A DNA stretch of 64,000 bases from Peristeroidobacter agariperforans. GTDB lineage: Bacteria > Pseudomonadota > Gammaproteobacteria > Steroidobacterales > Steroidobacteraceae. A model generated the notes under the pieces. The model was not told the origin of the DNA. It saw only the letters and a list, made by a program, of their open reading frames with translations, and made no database searches. Of this stretch, positions 29,353 to 36,812 are shown in pieces (positions within the stretch are counted from its first letter, which is position 1; each line of letters begins with the position of its first letter). The stretch lies in the NCBI RefSeq assembly GCF_004138335.1, contig NZ_RYFW01000006.1, positions 62,001 to 126,000 on the forward strand, read 5' to 3'. The position numbers were made by a program, and so were the translations under genes.

Positions 29353-32178
29353 GTGCCCCTTCTCGGCTGCAGATTGTCATGGATGTTCGCGGCACTGCTG
29401 CTCCTGGCGTGCGCGTCCACTTACTCCGCGCAACCAGACCGCACCACGCAATTCAATTTCGATCTCAAGAGGGGCTCACGCGCCGCCGTCCTGAAACAGT
29501 TTTCTCGACGAACCGGTCTGCAGATCATCAATGTAAAGGGCAGCCAAACCAGGGAGCTCGGTCCGTACATCGGGTACGTTACAGTCGACGAGGCCCTGCA
29601 GGCGCTGCTACTGGACACCGACCTGTCCTACACATGGCAGGATGAGGACACGATAAAAACATATCTCAAGGTCGTCGAACCGCCGCGAGCGGAAGACGGC
29701 GTCAGAGAAGTGCTGGTCACCGGCAGTCGCCTCGGCTTTGGCGCGGAAGGACCCGTACCTGTCAGAGTGTATGACCGGCAAAGCATCGACCGACTCGGCG
29801 CCTCGAGTCTGCCTGCTGTGTCGAGCTACTTCACGCAGCAGCCCTTTTCGTTCAGCGAATGGGCTCAGCAGAGCGGAGCGCAACACATTCAGATGCGCGG
29901 CTTGGGCGTCGACACGACGCTCGTGCTCATCAACGGACGACGAGCGCCCCCCAGCACAAGTAGTGTCTCGCTAAACGCATTCGATTTGAACAGCATACCG
30001 CTGACGGCAGTGGAACGAATCGAAGTGATGTCCGATTCGGCGTCCGCCATCTATGGCGCCGATGCGATCGGCGGCGTGGTCAACATCATCCTGAGAGACA
30101 GGATCCGCTCGCCCGAGATCTTTCTACACTACGGTCAAGCCGCTGGCGGCGGCGCCGAGCAGCGCGTCGCAGGCTCGCTTGGCGCCACCACCGAGCGCCT
30201 GAAGTCCTCGCTGGTACTGGACTACTTCGACAGAGCCGCGCTCATGGGAGAGGCTCGGGATCTATGGCGAAATCAGGATTACCGTCGCTTCGGTGGATAT
30301 GACTATCGTGTCACCACGACGCAAGCCGGTAACGTCTATTCCCTGACCGGGGAGCCTCTGCCGGGGCTGCCCACATCGGCTGCCGCCGTTCCCTCCGGAA
30401 GGACGGGAGGACTCAGCCCGGCCGATTTCCTCGCAACGGCAGGCACAGTCAATCGGGGCAGCTCTTCCAGTGACCGGTCCATCAAGCCGCAATCGGTCCG
30501 CCTGAGCGCCTTTGGTTCAATAGAATTTGACCTCTCCGATCAGCTCAACTTCTTCGGAGAGCTGCTGGCGGTCAACGGCACGGTGACTTCCCTGAGCGCA
30601 CCGCCGTCCCTGACTCAGCAACTCGTTCCTGCTGACAATCCTTTCAATCCGTTTGGTGAGGCAGTCCTTGTCGATTATTCCTTCGCCGATCTGGATTCGA
30701 TCTCACACACTTACGACACCGAGCAAGTGCGCATGGTCCTTGGCGCTCGGGGCGAGCTCGGTCGGTGGGATTGGGAGTTTTCCGGTCAACGCAATCATGA
30801 AAATGGATCGAGTACGGTGCTGGGAGAGATCAACCTGGCCCGAGCCAGGGAAGCGGTCCATTCCGCCGATGCGCAAAATGCGCTCAATCTTTTCTCCGAT
30901 GGCCCAGCGGGCACTACTACGCTGCTGCAATCCCTGATGGATCCTCCGCGGCGTCTAGACACGTCGTTCTCCAGCTCCCAATGGTCTGCGTTCCTCAGAG
31001 GGCCGCTGTTCCAAATGCCCGGCGGGCGAGTAGAGGCAGTGGTTGGCGCGGAGTGGCGTCGTGATGCGGCTGAGTTCTTCGAATCGGGCACGCGCATCGA
31101 CGAGTACCGAGATGTCGCCTCGATGTTCTCGGAGATCAGGCTGCCATTGCTCGACCATCTGTCATTGAAGCTGGCTCTCCGCGGTGATAGCTATGGCTCC
31201 GCGAAGGACATGGTGACTCCCCAATACGGGCTTGTCTGGCGCCCGTCATCGCAGTGGCTGGTTCGCGCCGCTTATGGAACGAGCTTCCGGCCACCGTCGA
31301 TGCTCGCGTTGAATACGCCGATGTATCGATTCTCCTTCCCAATAGCAGACCCCTTCAGGGGCGGCTCCGTGTCGGCCGTCGCACTCATCGCGGGTGGCAA
31401 TCGTGATCTCGATGCCGTAACCGCGCACTCCTTCACCTCGGGTCTCACTTATCGATTTTCCGAGCTGCCCGGTTTGAGCTTGGGTGGCAGTTACTGGCGT
31501 GTTGCGATGGACAATCGGATCGTGGTGCCGCGCTACGCCGAACTGCTGAATCCGAAGAGTGACTTGGGCCATTATCGCTCGGTGCGCGACCCACCGAGCG
31601 ATGAGGATGTGCGGGCGGGCTGGGCGGGGCCGTTGCGCTCACTCGACCTTCGTCTCATCAACTATGGTGACTTGCAGACCAGCGGCGTTGACCTGGACGC
31701 ATCGGCGACTGTCGAGGGCAACCACGGAAGCTTACACGCGAAGCTGTCGGCGACCTGGGTCCACGAATACCTTGTGCGCGACACGAATCAGGCGTTGCCC
31801 CCGGATCGAGTAGGAATCGCGAATATACAAGGCACCATCCCGGCGTGGCGCGTCGTCGGCTCGCTGGTTTGGGAGTTTCGGTCGTTTGGCGCCTCGACCA
31901 CCGCGACGTTCACGCCGTCCTATCAGGATGCCGATGTGTGGTACGGGCCGCTCGATAGACACATCGCCTCTCGGACCCTCGTGGACCTGCAAGCCTGGGT
32001 GGATCTGGACATCGCCGGAACCACTTTGCTCGATGGAACGAGAGTCACGCTCGGCGCTCTGAATGTGTGCGACGAAACTCCAGACTTTGCAAACGCCGGA
32101 GCGTCGCTTGGATATGACATCTCCCAAGCGGACCTGACAGGCCGGTTCATCTATTTCCGGATTACGACGCGCTTCTGA
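29353..32178 (+). CDS. TonB-dependent receptor with N-terminal STN domain
   Basis: 941-residue outer-membrane receptor/transducer starting with GTG. A signal peptide covers residues 1-26 (FAALLLLACASTYSA). An STN (secretin/TonB short N-terminal) domain spans about 30-110. The plug begins near VREVLVTGSRLG and includes IQMRGLGVDTTLVLINGRR and SASAIYGADAIGGVVNIILR. A 22-strand barrel should follow, ending in FIYFRITTRF with a terminal Phe as is usual. The STN domain implies signalling through the FecR-like protein encoded 7 bp upstream. The ligand is unknown. Confidence 0.93.
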   Translation: MPLLGCRLSWMFAALLLLACASTYSAQPDRTTQFNFDLKRGSRAAVLKQFSRRTGLQIINVKGSQTRELGPYIGYVTVDEALQALLLDTDLSYTWQDEDTIKTYLKVVEPPRAEDGVREVLVTGSRLGFGAEGPVPVRVYDRQSIDRLGASSLPAVSSYFTQQPFSFSEWAQQSGAQHIQMRGLGVDTTLVLINGRRAPPSTSSVSLNAFDLNSIPLTAVERIEVMSDSASAIYGADAIGGVVNIILRDRIRSPEIFLHYGQAAGGGAEQRVAGSLGATTERLKSSLVLDYFDRAALMGEARDLWRNQDYRRFGGYDYRVTTTQAGNVYSLTGEPLPGLPTSAAAVPSGRTGGLSPADFLATAGTVNRGSSSSDRSIKPQSVRLSAFGSIEFDLSDQLNFFGELLAVNGTVTSLSAPPSLTQQLVPADNPFNPFGEAVLVDYSFADLDSISHTYDTEQVRMVLGARGELGRWDWEFSGQRNHENGSSTVLGEINLARAREAVHSADAQNALNLFSDGPAGTTTLLQSLMDPPRRLDTSFSSSQWSAFLRGPLFQMPGGRVEAVVGAEWRRDAAEFFESGTRIDEYRDVASMFSEIRLPLLDHLSLKLALRGDSYGSAKDMVTPQYGLVWRPSSQWLVRAAYGTSFRPPSMLALNTPMYRFSFPIADPFRGGSVSAVALIAGGNRDLDAVTAHSFTSGLTYRFSELPGLSLGGSYWRVAMDNRIVVPRYAELLNPKSDLGHYRSVRDPPSDEDVRAGWAGPLRSLDLRLINYGDLQTSGVDLDASATVEGNHGSLHAKLSATWVHEYLVRDTNQALPPDRVGIANIQGTIPAWRVVGSLVWEFRSFGASTTATFTPSYQDADVWYGPLDRHIASRTLVDLQAWVDLDIAGTTLLDGTRVTLGALNVCDETPDFANAGASLGYDISQADLTGRFIYFRITTRF

Positions 32179-32193
32179 GAGCTGACGCCTCTA

Positions 32194-32660
32194 TTAAGTT
32201 GCCTCCAGAACCACCGAATACGTGTAGCTCACGCCCTGCCGGCTATCCTTCGCAGGCGTCGGCCGATGACGCGACATTGCCAGATACAACGCCCGGCCCG
32301 CTCGGCTTGAAGCTGAATCGACCTTCTTTATCCGTCGTCACTTCGACGAACGGCTTCTGATCCGCGGAAAGCGCCTTGCCGCCGAAGATGGACACGGCAT
32401 GGCCGACGAGCGGCTTGCCATCGAATAGCACCTCGAACTTCACGTCCGACCCGACGAAAGTGGAGTTCGGATGGGACAGCGCTCGATACTCCAACCCCGT
32501 GTTGCGCGCAGCGAGCGCCTGCGCGTGACCTTGCCGTCGCCATCGTCATCCCACGTGCCGATGAATGCGTTGCCCGTGTGGCCGCCGGTGGGCATAGCTT
32601 TGCCAACTTCCGCGGTCTCGGCGCCATGGGCTCCGCTACGGATCGAGTCCACAACGTCGG
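32194..32660 (-). pseudogene. Decayed DUF4198-like periplasmic protein
   Basis: No single frame is intact, but neighbouring frames on the minus strand read as one protein. An upstream fragment is PTGGHTGNAFIGTWDDDGDG. A second frame gives ALAARNTGLEYRALSHPNST, then VLFDGKPLVGHAVSIFGGK and VTTDKEGRFSFKPSGPGV. A third frame gives DSRQGVSYTYSVVLEAT and a stop at 32194. This order fits the second half of a DUF4198 (metal-associated periplasmic) protein broken by at least two frameshifts. It lies just downstream of copB, so it was probably part of the copper operon. Where the original gene began is unclear. Confidence 0.65.
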
Positions 32661-32796
32661 GAGCGGTGCCAGATCAGTCGAAGCTCAGCCGTCCGTTGCG
32701 GACTGGTGTGGGCTGGCCCGAGAGCTGGCGGCTCGCCGGAGAACCCAGCGAGCGCCAGAGATGCTAACGATTCTCAACTTGTTGGCAAGTGCCTCG

Positions 32797-33633
32797 TCAG
32801 AACCAGACACGCAAGCCTGCGACGAATTGCAGCTCGTCTGTATCGTCACCGTGCTCGCGCGCGAGGTCGGCTGTGCCACCAAATTTCCGTGACCACACCG
32901 CCCCGAAATACGGCGCGAACTCACGACGGATCTCATATCGCAGCCGCAGTCCGAGTTCCGCGTCGCTGAACCCTGAACCGATACCGTTGGCCGGATCGTC
33001 CCTGCCGTAAATTTTTACTTCCACCTTCGGCTGCAATATCCAGCGTTGAGTTAGAAACATTTCGTACTCGGCGGAGAAGTTGGCCGCGGTCCGGCCCTCC
33101 TCGCCCACGTACGCCAATGCCTCGACTTCGAACCAGTACGGTGCGAGTCCTTGCACGCCGAACGTCGCCCAGGTTCGCGATGGACCTTCGCCAAAATCGT
33201 GCGCCACGCCGCCTTGCAGGCTCCACCAACGTGAGATCACACGGTCCCAGAGCAATTCGGCCGACCCTTCATAATCAGCGTCCGAGCGCTCGCCTTCAGT
33301 CTTGAGCAGCGCCTTGTTGTAGTCGTTGCCGAACCAGGCTCGACCGTCCCAGAAGAGCACATCGCCAGCGTCAGTGTCGCGCCACTCCAGTTGATCGAAT
33401 GCCACCATCCCGAACGGCGCGGTGTCGTCCATGTCCATCATCTCCGCCATTTCCTCTTCGGACATGTCGCCCATCGGGTGTTGCGGCGGCTCCGGCGGAA
33501 CGTGTGCACGCTCGCTCTGCGTGCGTTCCTCGGAATGATGCTCGTGGTGCTGATGCTCTTCCTGAGCAGCAGCAGTCGTCACAACCGAGCCAAACAAGGC
33601 CAGCGCGAGAGGCAGTTTGATCAGCGCGCTCAT
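32797..33633 (-). CDS. copB: Copper resistance protein B, outer-membrane beta-barrel
   Basis: 278 residues with a signal peptide (LALALFGSVVTTAAA). A His/Met/Asp-rich copper-binding segment follows: QEEHQHHEHHSEERTQSE, then MGDMSEEEMAEMMDMDD. A CopB barrel domain follows, with FDQLEWRDTDAGDVLFWDG and WSLQGGVAHDFGEGPSRTWA, and ends GLRVWF. The ATG at 33633 overlaps the copA stop by 4 bp; the frame open further upstream lies inside copA. It exports or sequesters copper together with CopA. Confidence 0.93.
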   Translation of the reverse strand: MSALIKLPLALALFGSVVTTAAAQEEHQHHEHHSEERTQSERAHVPPEPPQHPMGDMSEEEMAEMMDMDDTAPFGMVAFDQLEWRDTDAGDVLFWDGRAWFGNDYNKALLKTEGERSDADYEGSAELLWDRVISRWWSLQGGVAHDFGEGPSRTWATFGVQGLAPYWFEVEALAYVGEEGRTAANFSAEYEMFLTQRWILQPKVEVKIYGRDDPANGIGSGFSDAELGLRLRYEIRREFAPYFGAVWSRKFGGTADLAREHGDDTDELQFVAGLRVWF

Positions 33634-35432
33634 GAGTGATCTCCATGGCCGCCGTGATGCGCCATGCCATCTGCGGGCTCGACGTGCACCTCGCGGAACA
33701 TGCCGGCCTCCATGTGATACAGCAGATGGCAGTGATACGCCCAACGTCCCAGCGCATCCGCCGTGACTGCATAACTCAGCTTCTGCGCCGGCTGCACATT
33801 GACCGTGTGCTTGCGCACCTGGAAGTTGCCCGACGCATCTTCGAGCTCACTCCACATGCCGTGCAGGTGGATGGGATGCGTCATCATGGAATCGTTGACC
33901 AGCGTGATGCGCAGCCGCTCGCCGAGCTGAAACTTCAGTGGCTTGGCCTCGGAGAACTTCTGGCCGTTGAACGACCAGACAAATCTTTCCATATGGCCGG
34001 TGAGGTGCAGCTGGATCTCGCGCCCGGGCGGACGGCGATCGATCGAACCGCCGATGGTGCGCAAGTCCGCGTAGGTCAGCACGCGACGCCCGTTGTTTCT
34101 CAAGCCAATGCCCGGATCGTCGAGCTCGAGGTTCGGCCGATCGACCTGCATATCGAGCAATGGTGTTTGCTCGGTCGGCGGATGCTCGATCGTTGTCGAT
34201 GGAGCCGCTGCTCCATGCCCAGCGTGCGGATTTGCCGGAGCATGATTCATCTGACTGTGATCCATTGGCGCGCTACTCGACGCGCCATGACCGCCATGCC
34301 CCATGTCACCCATCGTCAGCAATGGCCGTGGATCGAGCGGCGGAATTTCCGCTTCCAATCCAAGACTCGGCGCCAGCGTGCCACGCGCGTAACCCGACCG
34401 ATCCATCGCCTGCGCAAAGATCGTGTAGGCGCGATCGTCCTTCGGCTCGACGATGACATCGTAGGTCTCCGCCGCGCCGATGCGGAACTCATCCACCGAC
34501 ACGGGCTCGACATCCACGCCATCGGTTGCAACGACGCTGAGCTTCAACCCCGGAATGCGCACATCGAAGAACGACATCGACGAGCCGTTGATGAAGCGCA
34601 GCCGTACTTTTTCACCGCGCGAGAACAGACCGGTCCAGTTGCCGGTCGGCGTCACGCCGTTCATCAAGTACGTGTACGCGTAGCCTGACACGTCGAGCGT
34701 GTCGGTGGGATTCATGCGCATCTCGCCCCACATGCGTCGATCGGCGAGCGTCTGGCCCAACCCGTTCTTGCGCACGTCGGCGAAGAAATCGCCCGCGGTG
34801 CGACGGCCGAAGTTGTAGTAGTCGCTGTGCTTCTTGAGCACGGAAAAAATCCGCTCCGGATCGAGATCGGTCCAGTCGGACAGCATCACCACGTAATCGC
34901 GCTCGGTCGGGAAGCGCTCGCCGCCGCGACGCTCGATCACGATCGGCCCGTAGAGCCCGGTCTGTTCCTGAAAGCGCGAATGCGCGTGATACCAGTAAGT
35001 GCCGTGCTGGTTCACCTTGAAGCGGTACAAATACTCGCCGCCGCTGGGAATACCGGCAAAACTCAGGCCCGGCACACCATCCATGTCCGCCGGCAGAATC
35101 ATGCCGTGCCAATGAATGGAGCTGCGCGCGGCGAGCCGATTGGACACGCGTAAGGTGACGGTGTCGCCCTCGCGCCAGCGAAGCAGCGGCCCCGGAATCT
35201 GCCCGTTCACCACGGTGCCGATTCGTTTGTGCCCCGTGAAATTGAACGACGCCTCGCCGATCTGCAGATCGAAATGACTGCCGGTCAGCACCGTCTGCGT
35301 CTGGCTTTGGGCCCAGACGTCGCTTGCTCGATGGGCGCCCAACACGAACAGCCCGGCGCCGGCCGCCTGCAAAAAACTCCTGCGCGAGAGCTGCGGCATG
35401 CGCGCTCGCGGTAACTGCATCATCGATGACAT
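33630..35432 (-). CDS. copA: Copper resistance multicopper oxidase CopA
   Basis: Periplasmic cuprous oxidase of 600 residues. A Tat signal (LSRRSFLQAAGAGLFVLGA) precedes three cupredoxin domains. Copper ligands are in SIHWHGMILP and HGTYWYHAHSRFQ near the N terminus, and in HPIHLHGMW and WAYHCHLLYHMEAGMF near the C terminus. Between them is a Met/His-rich stretch (DMGHGGHGASSSAPMDHSQM onwards) typical of CopA/PcoA. The ATG at 35432 has an AAGAGAG ribosome site that can pair with the 3' end of copL. Confidence 0.95.
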   Translation of the reverse strand: MSSMMQLPRARMPQLSRRSFLQAAGAGLFVLGAHRASDVWAQSQTQTVLTGSHFDLQIGEASFNFTGHKRIGTVVNGQIPGPLLRWREGDTVTLRVSNRLAARSSIHWHGMILPADMDGVPGLSFAGIPSGGEYLYRFKVNQHGTYWYHAHSRFQEQTGLYGPIVIERRGGERFPTERDYVVMLSDWTDLDPERIFSVLKKHSDYYNFGRRTAGDFFADVRKNGLGQTLADRRMWGEMRMNPTDTLDVSGYAYTYLMNGVTPTGNWTGLFSRGEKVRLRFINGSSMSFFDVRIPGLKLSVVATDGVDVEPVSVDEFRIGAAETYDVIVEPKDDRAYTIFAQAMDRSGYARGTLAPSLGLEAEIPPLDPRPLLTMGDMGHGGHGASSSAPMDHSQMNHAPANPHAGHGAAAPSTTIEHPPTEQTPLLDMQVDRPNLELDDPGIGLRNNGRRVLTYADLRTIGGSIDRRPPGREIQLHLTGHMERFVWSFNGQKFSEAKPLKFQLGERLRITLVNDSMMTHPIHLHGMWSELEDASGNFQVRKHTVNVQPAQKLSYAVTADALGRWAYHCHLLYHMEAGMFREVHVEPADGMAHHGGHGDHS

Positions 35433-35519
35433 GAAACTCTCTTGAACTAAAGCGTCGACGTGCGCACAGCGACGGCCATTGCCATCAGCGAGCGCTCAGC
35501 AAACATCGGCCGAAGAGAG

Positions 35520-35885
35520 TCAGGCGGGAGGTCTGAACAACCCAGTGGGACGCGCGGCAGGAATGGTTTGTGCGCCAGAGGGAACGCGCAGCAACGCCAC
35601 CGAGACAGGATTCATGATGACTGCACCGAGCGCTGCGCAAGGCAGGTGCAGGCACGGGCACTCGCAGTCGCCAGATTTGCAGCAGTCGTGCTCGCCACCG
35701 GAGTCATCGGAATGGTGGGTCTTAGGCGCTTCATGCTCGGCACAGGCCGGCTCGCCAGCCACTTCGGACGTCGCCGGCTGAAGCGTCGCCTCCGCCGCCA
35801 CCGGCATCGCATGACCCAGCTCGCCGACGACCAGACGGGCCATCAGCAAGAAGATCAGCGTCCAGCGTTGCCAGCAGAATTTCAC
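35520..35885 (-). CDS. copL: CopL-type Cys/His-rich copper-responsive leader protein
   Basis: 121 residues with an N-terminal hydrophobic segment (WTLIFLLMARLVVGELG) and a metal-binding stretch HHSDDSGGEHDCCKSGDCEC followed by PCLHLPC (about residues 57-83). CopL precedes copA-copB in xanthomonads and is needed for copper induction of that operon. Here it lies 87 bp before copA on the same strand. Sequence around its stop codon is complementary to the copA ribosome site, so it may act in cis as a sensing upstream gene. Confidence 0.85.
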   Translation of the reverse strand: MKFCWQRWTLIFLLMARLVVGELGHAMPVAAEATLQPATSEVAGEPACAEHEAPKTHHSDDSGGEHDCCKSGDCECPCLHLPCAALGAVIMNPVSVALLRVPSGAQTIPAARPTGLFRPPA

Positions 35886-36082
35886 GGCGCGAGAGTACAG
35901 GCCATCGCGGCAGCGCGCAACGACGCGGACATTAACTCCCGGTCATGCAGCGAGGGCCTCTCCTGACAAGGGGTCGGAAGTGCCTGAAAAACAGCCTCGC
36001 GATCGCTTGCGCACCGTGACCGCGCTGGAACTTGCCTTTCTGCACCACGTTGAGTGAGTACCCGAGGCTTGGGAGCTTCAAC

Positions 36083-36610
36083 ATGAAATCTTTCTCTTCA
36101 CGACTCATTCCCGTCGCGATCGCCAGCATCCTATGTGGGGTAGCGGTCGCCGGCGGCGGTAAAGACGATCACATGAAGATGATGGACAAGGACGGCGACG
36201 GCAAGATCACGGCTGCCGAGCACACCGCAGGCGCCAAGACGATGTTCACCAAGATGGACGCCGACAAGGACGGCCAGGTGACCGCCGCCGAAATGGACGC
36301 GATGCACGACTCGATGAAGGACAAGAGTCATGCAACGGCTCGTACCGAGGGTGGCCCGAACGAGCAAAAGATGGCCGATAAGAAGGCCTATGACGAAACC
36401 GGCACCGGCAAGAGCATGCCGAAGCAGATGTCCTCCGAGCAAAAAATCGCGAAGATGGACACCAATAACGACGGCAAGCTGAGCGCGGCCGAGCACGCCT
36501 CCGGCGCCAAGCAGATGTTCGGCAAGATGGATGCGGACGGTGACGGAGCGTTGACGGCGCAAGAGATGCGCGACGGTGAACGTAAGGAAATGACGGCGAG
36601 CGACGAATAG
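36083..36610 (+). CDS. Secreted EF-hand protein
   Basis: 175 residues: signal peptide (SRLIPVAIASILCGVAVA) and four EF-hand loops, DKDGDGKITAAE, DADKDGQVTAAE, DTNNDGKLSAAE and DADGDGALTAQE, in two pairs separated by a charged linker. Each loop has the standard calcium ligands. The HxxKMM and repeated KQMFGKM segments add Met and His. Its position divergent from copL-copA-copB suggests a link with metal stress, but no specific function is known. ATG 36083 is preferred because it begins the signal peptide. Confidence 0.88.
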   Translation: MKSFSSRLIPVAIASILCGVAVAGGGKDDHMKMMDKDGDGKITAAEHTAGAKTMFTKMDADKDGQVTAAEMDAMHDSMKDKSHATARTEGGPNEQKMADKKAYDETGTGKSMPKQMSSEQKIAKMDTNNDGKLSAAEHASGAKQMFGKMDADGDGALTAQEMRDGERKEMTASDE

Positions 36611-36633
36611 CTCGCTGTAGGAATTATCTAACG

Positions 36634-36670
36634 TCGGGCCGCCGGGCGCCGAGCGCCCGGTCCGGCCCGA
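36634..36670 (+). terminator. Large GC stem-loop after the EF-hand gene
   Basis: TCGGGCC and GGCCCGA enclose CCGGGCGC-CGA-GCGCCCGG, a nearly continuous 15-bp stem 23 bp after the stop. No T tract follows, so it may be a rho-independent-like stop or an mRNA 3' stabiliser. Confidence 0.5.
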
Positions 36671-36812
36671 TTGCGACGCGTCTGAGGACGCCGCGCGCCC
36701 TGATCTGTGAGCTTGCCCGTGTCCACGCGGGCCAGGATTGTTACAATCCGGCGATAACGATTCGTCCTGGCCCCTGCTCTGAACAACACGGAATCGTCTT
36801 CCGGGCTCGCTC

